DNA of 64,000 nt, taken from positions 248,001 to 312,000 of the forward strand of contig NZ_JABBPN010000001.1 of assembly GCF_012933385.1 (NCBI RefSeq). The letters run 5' to 3'. The position numbers and the translations under genes are program-made. Position 1 is the first letter of the stretch. Every line of letters starts with the position of its first letter. Below the pieces are notes generated by a model. The model had not been told where the DNA came from. It saw only the letters and a list, made by a program, of their open reading frames with translations, and did not search any database. Shown here piece after piece: positions 17,565 to 26,068 of this stretch. This stretch comes from Paenibacillus lemnae. Lineage in GTDB: Bacteria; Bacillota; Bacilli; Paenibacillales; Paenibacillaceae.

Positions 17565-18392
17565 CTATGATTGATGCGTACCATCACTGCGAAGTGCTAG
17601 TTCAAGTACAGCGTAGAAATCCCGCGCGAGGTCAGTGAGCCCCCGTCCGGCTTGGTCCGGGCTCCCGGCTCCTAGCGGCGGCTGCGGCACGTACTCTGCT
17701 CCGAGCTCGAGGAATCGGGCATACTCGTCGCCACGAAGCCTTGCCACCAGCAGCAGAGCGAGGTCCATCCCCGCAGTGACTCCAGCGGCCGTCATGAGAT
17801 CCCCGTCGATGACAACCCGCTCATCCACGGCTTCAGCACCATATCCTTCTAGTAAATGGTGCATCGACCAGTGAGTGGTCGCCCGCCGTCCGGCGAGCAG
17901 TCCTGCCGCTCCGAGGGCAAATGCGCCGGTGCACACGCTAGAGACGATGTCGGACTTGGAAGCTAGCCGGCGAATATTTGCCATGGCAGCATGATCGGCA
18001 ATGAGGACAGGGGTGTCACCGCCTGGGACAAGCAGGACCGTGGGAGAAGCCGGAGCGTTGTCCAACGTGGTAGTGGGGATTAGCGGCAGTCCACCGGCGC
18101 TGATCACCGGCACGCCCTTGTCACCGGTCGTCGCCAGGTGCACCGTCGCTCCCAGCATGGAGGCGAGGAAGTAATGTGGTCCGATGACGTCAAGCGTGTC
18201 AAAGCCCGGATGCAGGACGATGACGATATCCTCGTTTGAGGTGAATGTTACGCCCGGCCTTGCCGCAAGCGCATCATGTGCCGCGACAGAGCGGTCCCAC
18301 GCCGCTTGAGCCGCCGGATTATCAGAAAGTCCTGCCGGTTGACCGTGGGTTGCTCCATCCAGGGCTGGTTTGATGTTATCTGTTCCTGTCAT
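17565..18392 (-). CDS. DJ-1/PfpI family protein (isonitrile hydratase-like)
   Basis: 275 residues: a 45-residue polar leader, then a class-I glutamine-amidotransferase-like fold (IVIVLHPGFDTLDVIGPHYFL, VLLVPGG) with the nucleophile elbow cysteine in SSVCTGAFALGAAGLL and THWSMHH after it. This pattern is shared by isonitrile hydratase and GATase-1-like regulators lacking an HTH. The gene starts within the stop of the ABC ATPase gene (ATGA overlap), so it is translationally coupled to a metal/siderophore transporter. Role unknown; acting on the imported ligand is a guess. GC-rich like the next two genes. Confidence 0.82.
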   Translation of the reverse strand: MTGTDNIKPALDGATHGQPAGLSDNPAAQAAWDRSVAAHDALAARPGVTFTSNEDIVIVLHPGFDTLDVIGPHYFLASMLGATVHLATTGDKGVPVISAGGLPLIPTTTLDNAPASPTVLLVPGGDTPVLIADHAAMANIRRLASKSDIVSSVCTGAFALGAAGLLAGRRATTHWSMHHLLEGYGAEAVDERVVIDGDLMTAAGVTAGMDLALLLVARLRGDEYARFLELGAEYVPQPPLGAGSPDQAGRGLTDLARDFYAVLELALRSDGTHQS

Positions 18393-19195
18393 GATTTCAA
18401 CTCCGTTTCGTGACCGTAGGCTAGCTGCATGCGTCCGGTAAGTGGATTGGTGATGCTTTGAGCCCGGATCCCGAAGACCTTAAGCAATAAATCCGGTGTC
18501 AAGGTTTCGCCAGGCGTTCCTGAGGCGACTACCTGACCTTTTGAAAGGATGACGAGGCGGTCGCAATATGCCGCGGCCAGATTGAGATCGTGAAGGGTTA
18601 CCAAAGTCGTCACTCCCAGTGTTCGAACTAATGTCATCAGTTCAAGCTGGTGACGAATGTCCAGATGGTTTGTCGGCTCGTCGAGCACGAGAATACGCGG
18701 CTCTTGTGCGAGGGCGCGAGCGAGCTGAACTCTCTGCCGCTCTCCACCAGACAGCGAACTCATGTCTCGATTAGCCAAATCGTTGACACCTGCCCGCATC
18801 ATCGCTCGTTCGATCGCGAGGGTGTCTTCCGGTTGGACGGAGGAGCCGAAGAGTGGACCGTGTGCAATACGTCCCGTTGCGACACACTCCGCTACCGTTA
18901 GTTCGAGATCGCTGGGTCCGTCCTGCACGACGGCTGCTGTCACGCGGGCCGCCTCACGCGGACGTGACTTCCAGACGTCGCGATCTGCTGCCAGCACGCG
19001 TCCAGAGGCTGGACGAAGCATCCGGTAGATGGCACGCAATACCGTCGATTTTCCGCTGCCATTAGGGCCGATGAGTCCGACAACGTTTCTCTCGGCGGAC
19101 AAAGAGATTTCCTCGACGATCGTGCGTCCTGCGATCTCGACCGTGATCTTGTCGACGTAGAGTGCAGCGGCTTCCATACCCCCTTGAGTGCTCAT
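18389..19195 (-). CDS. FecE-type ABC transporter ATP-binding protein
   Basis: 268 residues with Walker A GPNGSGKST (43-51), signature LSGGERQRVQLARALAQ, Walker B ILVLDEPTNHLDI and H-loop LVTLHDLNLAAAYCD. Subfamily: iron(III), siderophore, haem or cobalamin importers. The start overlaps the permease stop by four bases (ATGA), and its own stop overlaps the next start in the same way. Confidence 0.93.
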   Translation of the reverse strand: MSTQGGMEAAALYVDKITVEIAGRTIVEEISLSAERNVVGLIGPNGSGKSTVLRAIYRMLRPASGRVLAADRDVWKSRPREAARVTAAVVQDGPSDLELTVAECVATGRIAHGPLFGSSVQPEDTLAIERAMMRAGVNDLANRDMSSLSGGERQRVQLARALAQEPRILVLDEPTNHLDIRHQLELMTLVRTLGVTTLVTLHDLNLAAAYCDRLVILSKGQVVASGTPGETLTPDLLLKVFGIRAQSITNPLTGRMQLAYGHETELKS

Positions 19196-20259
19196 GCTTC
19201 TCCTCTGCTGGATCGCTTCAGCATCCAGAGAAAGAACGGTGCGCCGATGGCGGCGGTGAGCAGCCCGACTGGCAGCTCAGATGGGGCAATGATCAGTCGT
19301 GCTGCAATATCGACCACGACGAGCAGCAGACCGCCGGCTAAAGCAGATATAGGCAATACCCACCTGTGGTCTGAGCCGACGAACATCCGGACGGCGTGTG
19401 GTACTACGAGGCCGACGAAACCGATCGCGCCGCTCACCGCAACGACGACGCCGACGAGAAGCGATGTGATTATAAACATCACCAGCCGGAAATGTCCGAC
19501 ATCCACGCCGAGACTTGCAGCGGTCTCATCGCCAATGAGGAGGGCATTGAGTATTCTGGACAGCAGAACGAGAACCAAGGTAGCGACGCCGAGAACGAGA
19601 GCAGGGATACCCAGGTCGTCCCAGTCTGCGGCAGCCAGGCTCCCGGAGAGCCAGGAGAGCACCTGGCTCACACCTTGGCCGGGTGCACTTGCACGCAGGA
19701 CGAGGTAGCTGGTGACGGAGCTAAGCAGGTATGACATTGCAACGCCTGCCAGAATCAACCGTCCGGGAGTGACACGACCTCGCCTTTGCGCGAGCAAGAA
19801 CACGGTCAAGGTTGCAGCGAGTGCGCCGCCAAAGGCCGCGATCGGGACGGTGACAGTGGTCAGAACGCCTATACCCAGCGTGAGCATCGCAACCGCTGCG
19901 ACAGATGCGCCGGAGGAAATTCCGAACACAAAAGGGTCGGCGAGCGGATTGCGTACGACGGACTGAAGCACTGCACCGGCGACGGCGAGAGAGGCTCCGA
20001 CGATGAGCCCAAGCAGGGCACGCGGCAGCCGGAACTCCCAGATGATTCGTGTCTCTACATCCGTCGCGGCGGTGGAGACGCTCCACGGGAGGATGTGCTC
20101 AGCGATCACCGATAATACCCGGTTCGGAGCGATCGGTACTGATCCTGTCGATACAGAGAGCACGACGGCGACGGCACATGCGATCATCAGGACGACGATG
20201 GTGTTCCGCCTTCGAACGGTGCCATTCGTGGGTGGCGCCATGTTCGGGACCAAGGTCAC
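19192..20259 (-). CDS. FecCD-family ABC permease
   Basis: 355-residue polytopic permease of the BtuC/FecCD fold: about ten hydrophobic segments, with family hallmarks RLPRALLGLIVGASLAVAG, NPLADPFVFGISSGASV and GFVGLVVPHAVR. A single permease gene suggests a homodimer. Start GTG 20259 overlaps the binding-protein stop (GTGA). GC content is clearly above the surroundings: the 60-base lines at 19201 and 19801 contain 37 and 40 G+C. Confidence 0.93.
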   Translation of the reverse strand: MTLVPNMAPPTNGTVRRRNTIVVLMIACAVAVVLSVSTGSVPIAPNRVLSVIAEHILPWSVSTAATDVETRIIWEFRLPRALLGLIVGASLAVAGAVLQSVVRNPLADPFVFGISSGASVAAVAMLTLGIGVLTTVTVPIAAFGGALAATLTVFLLAQRRGRVTPGRLILAGVAMSYLLSSVTSYLVLRASAPGQGVSQVLSWLSGSLAAADWDDLGIPALVLGVATLVLVLLSRILNALLIGDETAASLGVDVGHFRLVMFIITSLLVGVVVAVSGAIGFVGLVVPHAVRMFVGSDHRWVLPISALAGGLLLVVVDIAARLIIAPSELPVGLLTAAIGAPFFLWMLKRSSRGEA

Positions 20260-21305
20260 GACGCAGGCACCTCCAGATTCAAGTCAGAATGGATGCCATT
20301 TGCGATCTCCGTAAGACCTCGCATTACCGAGATAGACGCGTCGGTGTCAGCGACAGGGATCTCCACGAGTCTGCCATCCTTCACAGCAGGCAGATTGGGG
20401 AAATTCGTTGTAATATAATCGCTCAGGGTCGCGAAGTCCTGACCCTCAAAGGTTCCAATCAGAATTACGTCAGCGTTGGACGCTGCGAAATCCTCTTTAC
20501 TGATATAGACGGAGTCGGCTGGAAATACGTTCTGTCCGCCGGCCTTTGCGATTGCATCGTCGTAAATGCCGCCAGCAAGTACGATCAGCGGTCCATCGCC
20601 TCCATTGTAAAAAGCGACCTTTTGAACGGGCAAGTCTTTCACCGCGTCGATAACCTTCTGCTTTTTCTCTTCCATCTGGGTAATGAATTCCTCCGCCCGC
20701 TCCGAAACGCCGAAAATCATCCCGAAGTCCCGCAAGGTGCGGTACGGTGTCTCAATCGTCATATTGAGAGCATCTGCCGAGCTGCACAAGTTGGACCCGT
20801 AGACCTGGGAGCCGCCCTCTTCGATCTGCTCGACCGAGGCATAGCCCTGCGAGGTATCAAAGGCGAAGCCTTCCAGGGACTGGCCGACTACGAGATCGGG
20901 AGCTTGACTGAGCAGAACCTCTTTTGAGGGCCAGCTCATGGAATTGCCGATCACGGGCAGTGCCTCGGCAGCTTTAGCGATGCTGTTGGGATAGGCGGCA
21001 TAGTTACCCGCTACAGCGGTGATGCGGTCGTCAAGTCCAAGGGCGAGCATCATCTCGGTGGGCGCCTGCCACAGGCTGACTATCGACTCCGGCGCCGCAT
21101 CGAACGTCAGCGTGCGTCCACAGTTCTCAATTGACACTGGGTACGCCGAAGCCGGTGAGGCCGTATTGGAGGATCCTGCGGAATTTGAAGCACTGTTTGC
21201 AGGAGCGGTTGTCTCCGGAGCGGGGCCGCCGGAGGAGCCGCATCCGGATAAGGCGATGACCGCAATGAATGCTAAAATAGGCAAATTGAACTTAAATCTA
21301 ATCAT
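20256..21305 (-). CDS. Iron-siderophore-type ABC substrate-binding lipoprotein
   Basis: 349 residues from ATG 21305 (GGGAGGATT upstream). Lipoprotein signal peptide with lipobox ALSGC, a Ser/Ala/Pro-rich linker (about 25-52), then a class III (PeriBP/FepB-like) binding fold: RIVSLW-like SIVSLWQAPTEMMLALGLDDRI, the long-helix region, and ISKEDFAASNADVILIG. The ligand is probably a metal chelate. First gene of the four-gene coupled operon; its composition is nearer the host than the three GC-rich genes downstream. The 195-base upstream gap shows no clear Fur box. Confidence 0.9.
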   Translation of the reverse strand: MIRFKFNLPILAFIAVIALSGCGSSGGPAPETTAPANSASNSAGSSNTASPASAYPVSIENCGRTLTFDAAPESIVSLWQAPTEMMLALGLDDRITAVAGNYAAYPNSIAKAAEALPVIGNSMSWPSKEVLLSQAPDLVVGQSLEGFAFDTSQGYASVEQIEEGGSQVYGSNLCSSADALNMTIETPYRTLRDFGMIFGVSERAEEFITQMEEKKQKVIDAVKDLPVQKVAFYNGGDGPLIVLAGGIYDDAIAKAGGQNVFPADSVYISKEDFAASNADVILIGTFEGQDFATLSDYITTNFPNLPAVKDGRLVEIPVADTDASISVMRGLTEIANGIHSDLNLEVPAS

Positions 21306-21500
21306 GAAATAATCCTCCCAATACTCTGTTTCTATAATCTGCGCAGGATATGTATGACAACGAATCAACCGCTGACGCAGCTGTTGTCCTGTCTTCGAAT
21401 ATAGTATCTGAATTAATAATATAGATCTGATCGAATGGTAAAAATGACTAATAAGAGCTACCTTCTTTAACTAAGTGAATGATTTGTGACTAAATATTCA

Positions 21501-21902
21501 TTAACGACGTGCTAACCATAAAGACAAAGCGATCATCAAAAAAGCTGTCAAGGCCAGCATGGGGATCGTTAACCATCCGAACCAGTTCAGATAGTCATCA
21601 GCACAGGATACTGCTCCACAAGCGGCGATGCCTGTATCGTGTGGAATTTTCTGAATAATGATATGATAAATAGATATACTTGCACCTACGAGTGGCAGGG
21701 GCATTATATAAGGAACAATGTGCGTTTTTCTTCGATGTGCAGCGATTCCTAAAATGATAACGAGTGGATACATGAAGATACGTTGATACCAGCATAGTTC
21801 ACATGGTGTAAAATGCCATATTTCACTGAGAAATAAACTTGCACCTGTCGCGATAACGGCTGCCGTCCATGCTACATATAACCATGCGACTTTTCTTTTC
21901 AT
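21501..21902 (-). CDS. Disulfide bond formation protein, DsbB/BdbC type
   Basis: 133-residue, four-helix membrane thiol oxidase that regenerates an extracytoplasmic thiol-disulfide oxidoreductase and passes electrons to quinone. Redox cysteines occur as CELCWYQ in the first loop and CGAVSC in the second. ATG 21902 is chosen for AAAAGGAGA upstream. It lies 17 bases after the cytochrome gene. No BdbD-like partner is visible. Confidence 0.9.
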   Translation of the reverse strand: MKRKVAWLYVAWTAAVIATGASLFLSEIWHFTPCELCWYQRIFMYPLVIILGIAAHRRKTHIVPYIMPLPLVGASISIYHIIIQKIPHDTGIAACGAVSCADDYLNWFGWLTIPMLALTAFLMIALSLWLARR

Positions 21903-21919
21903 TATGCGAAATCTCCTTT

Positions 21920-22243
21920 TTATTGTTGATCTGACAACCATTCAGCTATAGATAAAATCTCATTTTCCTCTAGTCTTTTTTCAAAAGCGGGCATCCGCCC
22001 TTGTCCATTGGTAATAACGTTAATAATATCTTCTTGAGTGAGTTTGCTTCCGATTGTTTGCAGACCTGGGCCAAATCCACCCTCAAGCTGCCCCCCATGA
22101 CAGGATAGACAGTTCTGCTTGTACGTTGCTGGTAAGGCTGAATCTTCTATACCAGCGTTTTCATTCGGCTTATCACCACCACAAGCCGTCGATAGTCCAC
22201 ACAGGATCAAAATACTGCAGTATTTCATAAATTTCTTTTTCAT
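21920..22243 (-). CDS. Cytochrome c lipoprotein (CccB-like)
   Basis: 107 residues: lipoprotein signal with lipobox LSTAC, one haem c motif CLSCH, and a distal methionine ligand candidate in GRMPAF. This matches small membrane-tethered c-551 cytochromes that shuttle electrons to a terminal oxidase. CTGGAGG precedes ATG 22243. Co-transcription with the thiol oxidase is sensible, since haem attachment needs controlled cysteine redox state. Confidence 0.9.
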   Translation of the reverse strand: MKKKFMKYCSILILCGLSTACGGDKPNENAGIEDSALPATYKQNCLSCHGGQLEGGFGPGLQTIGSKLTQEDIINVITNGQGRMPAFEKRLEENEILSIAEWLSDQQ

Positions 22244-22405
22244 CGTTACCTCCAGTTTATATGGCTGTCCTTCTTGTTATAGATACAGTTTACGGATTAT
22301 TAATTGTATTGGAATGACTCTATTGTGCTATATATGTGGAATAACTCATGAATGCGGGTACCCGCGTGAAATATTTATAATCATTTCATAAAAGGGGGAA
22401 AAGAT

Positions 22406-23221
22406 ATGTTTGTGGAAGCGAGGCCGGATGAGTTGTTCACGCAAGAGGACCGGTTTGGTGAGGACGAAGTGCCTTACAATCTGTTCTATCTGATTGCAGA
22501 CCTGCCCGGTTCCCGCGCCGTCCGGTCACTGGACCATCGTATGTTCTATGCGCAGTCTTCAAACGGCGTGCCGTGGCTGTGGCTGGATCGGAATGTGCCG
22601 GATGCGGAGAAGCCGGAGATGATCCGGCAGCTGATACATTTTGTGGATGATGATGGACTGAAAGGGATCTGCAGCGGACCGGATAGTGCAGCTCTGTTCT
22701 CGGCCCTCTATGGAGAGCGCTATGGTGTTCGGAAGCAGCGGAGCATGAGCATGGAAGCCTATGCCTGCAGGGAACTGCAGGCGCCGAAGAGGGTGGAGGG
22801 CAGCATCCGGCCAGCCGTCTTGGATGATCAGATGACCATTGCCCGTTTTTTGGCGGATTTCTCGGAAGACGGCTATGGCCGCAGTGTGGATGCTAAAGCC
22901 CAGCTGGAGGCCGCGGAGGGACTGATCCAGAAGGGCGGACTGCACGTGTGGGAGGTAGAGGGCCGGGTGCTCTCCATGGCACAAATTGCGCACCGTTCTC
23001 CCCGTCATGGTCGGATTAATGCGGTATTTACGGAGCGGAGTGAGCGGGGAAAAGGATACGCTGCTGCCATCGTTGCAGACCTGTGCAGGATGCTCATGAA
23101 GGAATCTCTGATGCCGATGCTGTACGCGGATCTGGTAAACCCTTCATCCAACCGCTTGTACCGGAAGATTGGCTTTGTGCCGTCCGGGCGTATTGATGAT
23201 ATCCGCTTTTCTTCGGTATAA
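22406..23221 (+). CDS. GNAT family N-acetyltransferase
   Basis: 271 residues. The C-terminal half is a GNAT domain: acetyl-CoA loop ERGKGYAAAIV and NPSSNRLYRKIGFVPSGR. The N-terminal half (about 1-120) resembles a degenerate GNAT-like module, as in the FR47-like two-domain acetyltransferases. Substrate unknown. AAAGGGGGAAAAG precedes ATG 22406. Confidence 0.88.
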   Translation: MFVEARPDELFTQEDRFGEDEVPYNLFYLIADLPGSRAVRSLDHRMFYAQSSNGVPWLWLDRNVPDAEKPEMIRQLIHFVDDDGLKGICSGPDSAALFSALYGERYGVRKQRSMSMEAYACRELQAPKRVEGSIRPAVLDDQMTIARFLADFSEDGYGRSVDAKAQLEAAEGLIQKGGLHVWEVEGRVLSMAQIAHRSPRHGRINAVFTERSERGKGYAAAIVADLCRMLMKESLMPMLYADLVNPSSNRLYRKIGFVPSGRIDDIRFSSV

Positions 23222-23286
23222 AACTGGTCAAGCGGGGTTTGCTTCGGTAACATAGTAGCAACTAGGAAAGTAAACAAGGAGGAGCC

Positions 23287-24051
23287 ATGCTTCTACAATT
23301 CGGATATTCGCAGTATGAGAGCAAGGTATACGAAACGCTTGTCACCCAAGGGGAGGCGATGGATGCTTCCAGTATCGTGAAGCGGTCCGGCGTGCCTAAA
23401 GCGAAAATTTACGAGGTTCTGGACCGGCTGGTCGATAAAGGCATTGTCATGGACACCGTATCCGGCAAAAAAAGGACGTACACCGCGCTGCCGCTCGAAG
23501 CCGTCATCGATAAACTGACCCATGAATTTCAGGAAGATATCCGTCAGCTTCGGGATGTGAGTCTCAGGAAGACGGTGGTGGACGATCAGGTATGGAGCCT
23601 GAAGTCACACAGCTCGATTCAGGCTTTCTGCAGGCAGATGATTGAAGAAGCCCGCGAGTCGGTGCTGGTGTCGATGTGGAGTGATGAGTTTACAGAGTTT
23701 ACGGAGCTGCTCAACCGGAAAGAACGGGAGGGTGTTCGGGTGGAGGCGCTGGTGACCGGGCATGATCATCCCGAGGTCACCCTGTCCAAGCTGTATGTGC
23801 TGAAGCCGACGGCAGCTCATGACAAGCTGGAACGGTTCATGCTGCTCGTGACGGATACGCAGCAGCTGCTGTTCGCCGGGGTAGAAGGAGGAAGCTGGCA
23901 GGCGATCCGAACGGGGGCACAGCCGTTTGTGAAGGTGTTCGCTGAGTTTTTCTATCACGACATGGCCCTGACGGCATTCAGCCGCAAGTACCCGGAGGAA
24001 ATGTTCAAGGATGAGGAGATCAAGTCACTGCTGCTGCGGCTGCGTTATTAA
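23287..24051 (+). CDS. TrmB-family transcriptional regulator
   Basis: 254 residues: N-terminal winged helix (FGYSQYESKVYETLVTQGEAMDASSIVKRSGVPKAKIYEVLDRLVDKG, about 4-53), short coiled coil, then a PLD-like ligand domain typical of TrmB sugar-responsive regulators. AAGGAGGAGCC precedes ATG 23287. It follows the GNAT gene by 65 bases; a terminator closes the pair. Target genes unknown. Confidence 0.88.
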   Translation: MLLQFGYSQYESKVYETLVTQGEAMDASSIVKRSGVPKAKIYEVLDRLVDKGIVMDTVSGKKRTYTALPLEAVIDKLTHEFQEDIRQLRDVSLRKTVVDDQVWSLKSHSSIQAFCRQMIEEARESVLVSMWSDEFTEFTELLNRKEREGVRVEALVTGHDHPEVTLSKLYVLKPTAAHDKLERFMLLVTDTQQLLFAGVEGGSWQAIRTGAQPFVKVFAEFFYHDMALTAFSRKYPEEMFKDEEIKSLLLRLRY

Positions 24052-24075
24052 AGGATTCTTAAGGGTGACGATAAT

Positions 24076-24108
24076 AAAAAGACTTCCGCATGATCCGGAA
24101 GTCTTTTT
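24076..24108. terminator. Bidirectional terminator
   Basis: AAAAAGACTTCCG / CGGAAGTCTTTTT between the TrmB-type gene and a convergent small membrane protein gene. Confidence 0.9.
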
Positions 24109-24116
24109 AATTTGAT

Positions 24117-24347
24117 CTATCCCAGGTAATGATGAAAACACCACACAACAAGAAACATACTTGCGACTCCCCAGGCTGTAGCACCCGCAATCCACCGAAT
24201 GATGGATTTCGCTCGCGTTGAACTTTCCTCGCCTTCCGTAGATGCCGTTATAAAAGCGAGTTTGCGTTCCATCCCTTTTTTCATCGAAATGAGCACAATA
24301 AATCCCAAAAGTATGAAACCAACAGTCATCCAAAGTAATAAGTCCAC
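24117..24347 (-). CDS. Small two-helix membrane protein, unknown
   Basis: 76 residues with hydrophobic segments at about 3-22 and 52-72, separated by a charged loop. AAGGTGG lies 7 bases before ATG 24347. No family recognised. Confidence 0.65.
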   Translation of the reverse strand: MDLLLWMTVGFILLGFIVLISMKKGMERKLAFITASTEGEESSTRAKSIIRWIAGATAWGVASMFLVVWCFHHYLG

Positions 24348-24466
24348 CTTGTATACCTCTCTTTATCTGTGAATAACCCAAGCTTAACATACATTGTGAT
24401 TTCTACGATACCGTTTGGCGGGAGATCCGAAGTCGCGCGCCGCCCAAACCCCGCCGCGTGGCGAGA

Positions 24467-24540
24467 TGTATGTGGTTTTCCGCATACAATGGGGGCAAAT
24501 CCCGCGCGTGCGCCGGAATGTATGTGGTTTTCCACATACA
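24467..24540. repeat. Pair of 22-base palindromes (TGTATGTGG family)
   Basis: TGTATGTGG-TTTT-CCGCATACA (24467-24488) and TGTATGTGG-TTTT-CCACATACA (24519-24540), centres 52 bases apart. They occupy the intergenic segment downstream of the MFS gene. Confidence 0.8.
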
Positions 24541-24554
24541 CCTCTTGCAATGGC

Positions 24555-24606
24555 AAAAAGGGGCTGTCTCACAAAGATCAATGATCTTGTGAGACAGCCC
24601 TTTTTG
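24555..24606. terminator. Terminator of the MFS gene
   Basis: AAAAAGGGGCTGTCTCACAA ... TTGTGAGACAGCCC + TTTTT, a long stem with an inner AGATCA/TGATCT pair; A- and T-runs on both sides make it bidirectional. Confidence 0.9.
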
Positions 24607-24644
24607 AGATTCACAGCTGGGTGGTCGACATTTGCACGGCAGGC

Positions 24645-25841
24645 CTACACCTGCTCTGCCGGGACCGCAGCGGCGATCTCCTTCTGTACGTCACTGCGGC
24701 TTTTGCGGCTGAGTGAGAAGGCGGCTGTGCCGAACGCCAGGGCAGCGATCAGGCCGCCGACCCAAGGATTATTAGATACCGAGCTGTTTTCCATAACCGC
24801 CCCGCCGATCACGGAGCCGGCTGCGATGCCCAGATGGGTCATCGAGGAGTTCAGGCTGAACTGGGTTTCGGCTTGATCCGGCGCCAGCTCCAGCAGATAG
24901 GTCTGCATCGCAGGAGATATGGACCAGCTCAGGCCGCTCCACAGCATCATAAAGGGCAGGAATACCCAGAACGACACCTGTGAGGTCAGCAGCACCAGGA
25001 ACATGGAAGCCGAGAAGCAGGCCGTGATCACAAGAATGGCCCGCTTGGTGCCGAATCGGTCAGAAATCCAGCCGCCAGCTCCGCCGCCGAACACAGCGGC
25101 AAGCCCGAACAGAAAGTACACGGCACTCATCACGTCAGGCGTGACCTGGAACGTGGTATCGACAAAAGGCTGCAGATACCCGTACAGCGTCAGATGGCCT
25201 GTAAGCATAAGCAGTGCAATCAGCTGTGCGGTAATGATCTTGCTGTTCTTCAGCGAAGACAGCAGCTGCCGCAGCGGCACGACAGGGCCGGGCGCCATGC
25301 GATTGGTGAACAGCGCCACACCGCCCATGGACACCAGTGTCAGCGCAGCAATGACCAGAAACGGTGTGCGCCAGCCGAAGGCATTGCCAATCATCATGCC
25401 AACCGGTACGCCAAGCACGAGCGATCCGCTAATCCCCATGTAGATCATGCCGATTGCGCGTCCCTTATGGGAAGCCGGCACCAGCGCAGCAGCCATGGAA
25501 ACGGACAGCACCACAATGACCGATCCGCTCATCGCAGACAGGGCGCGTGCTGCCACGATGGCGGCATAGCTTGAAGTCAGCGCAACAATCACGTTGCTGA
25601 TGAAGAAGACAGCGAGCATGTACAGATACAGCTTTTTGCGCTCCATGCGGGCTGTCAGGTTGATCAGAATCGGACCTGTAACCGCGAAGGCTACAGAGAA
25701 GATTGTAATAAACTGGCCTGCGGCGCTGACCGAAATGTTCAGGTCTTCTGCAATAAGATTCAGAATCCCGCCGACAAGCAGCTCCACCATCCCGACTACG
25801 AACGCAGCGATGGCGAGTATATAAACACGAAAATTCAACAT
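24645..25841 (-). CDS. MFS transporter, DHA1 drug/metabolite exporter type
   Basis: 398 residues with twelve hydrophobic segments. The motif A equivalent RMERKKLYLY follows TM2 and its C-half counterpart WISDRFGTKRA follows TM8. It resembles the AraJ/PbuE group of proton-coupled exporters (purines, arabinose, drugs); substrate unknown. AGGATG precedes ATG 25841. An inverted repeat overlaps its -10 box, suggesting a dedicated repressor not encoded nearby. Confidence 0.9.
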   Translation of the reverse strand: MLNFRVYILAIAAFVVGMVELLVGGILNLIAEDLNISVSAAGQFITIFSVAFAVTGPILINLTARMERKKLYLYMLAVFFISNVIVALTSSYAAIVAARALSAMSGSVIVVLSVSMAAALVPASHKGRAIGMIYMGISGSLVLGVPVGMMIGNAFGWRTPFLVIAALTLVSMGGVALFTNRMAPGPVVPLRQLLSSLKNSKIITAQLIALLMLTGHLTLYGYLQPFVDTTFQVTPDVMSAVYFLFGLAAVFGGGAGGWISDRFGTKRAILVITACFSASMFLVLLTSQVSFWVFLPFMMLWSGLSWSISPAMQTYLLELAPDQAETQFSLNSSMTHLGIAAGSVIGGAVMENSSVSNNPWVGGLIAALAFGTAAFSLSRKSRSDVQKEIAAAVPAEQV

Positions 25842-25872
25842 GACACATCCTATCTATATATCAAAAAATAAA

Positions 25873-25910
25873 GTTACCACCATTATAGTAACCACCACCG
25901 AGTAAAGCAA
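25873..25910 (-). promoter_or_regulatory. MFS promoter with overlapping operator-like repeat
   Basis: Read leftward: TTGCTT (25910-25905), 17-base spacer, TATAAT (25887-25882). GTTAC (25892-25888) and GTAAC (25877-25873) form an inverted repeat enclosing the -10 box. Confidence 0.7.
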
Positions 25911-25978
25911 CCTTTTTCAGTCAACGGGGGAGTATAAGCACATATCCAGCAGGTTATACACCCTATGCCATTCCCCGC

Positions 25979-26050
25979 AAAAACGCCTCCCCTGTGATCT
26001 TTAGGATCATGTCCTGTTGGACCCGATCCGTCCGATCATGAGGGAGGCGC
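25979..26050 (-). terminator. Terminator of trpS
   Basis: Read leftward, GCGCCTCCCT pairs with AGGGGAGGCG around a loop that can itself fold, followed by TTTTTG. Confidence 0.75.
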
Positions 26051-26068
26051 TCATTAATGCTTCTACAA

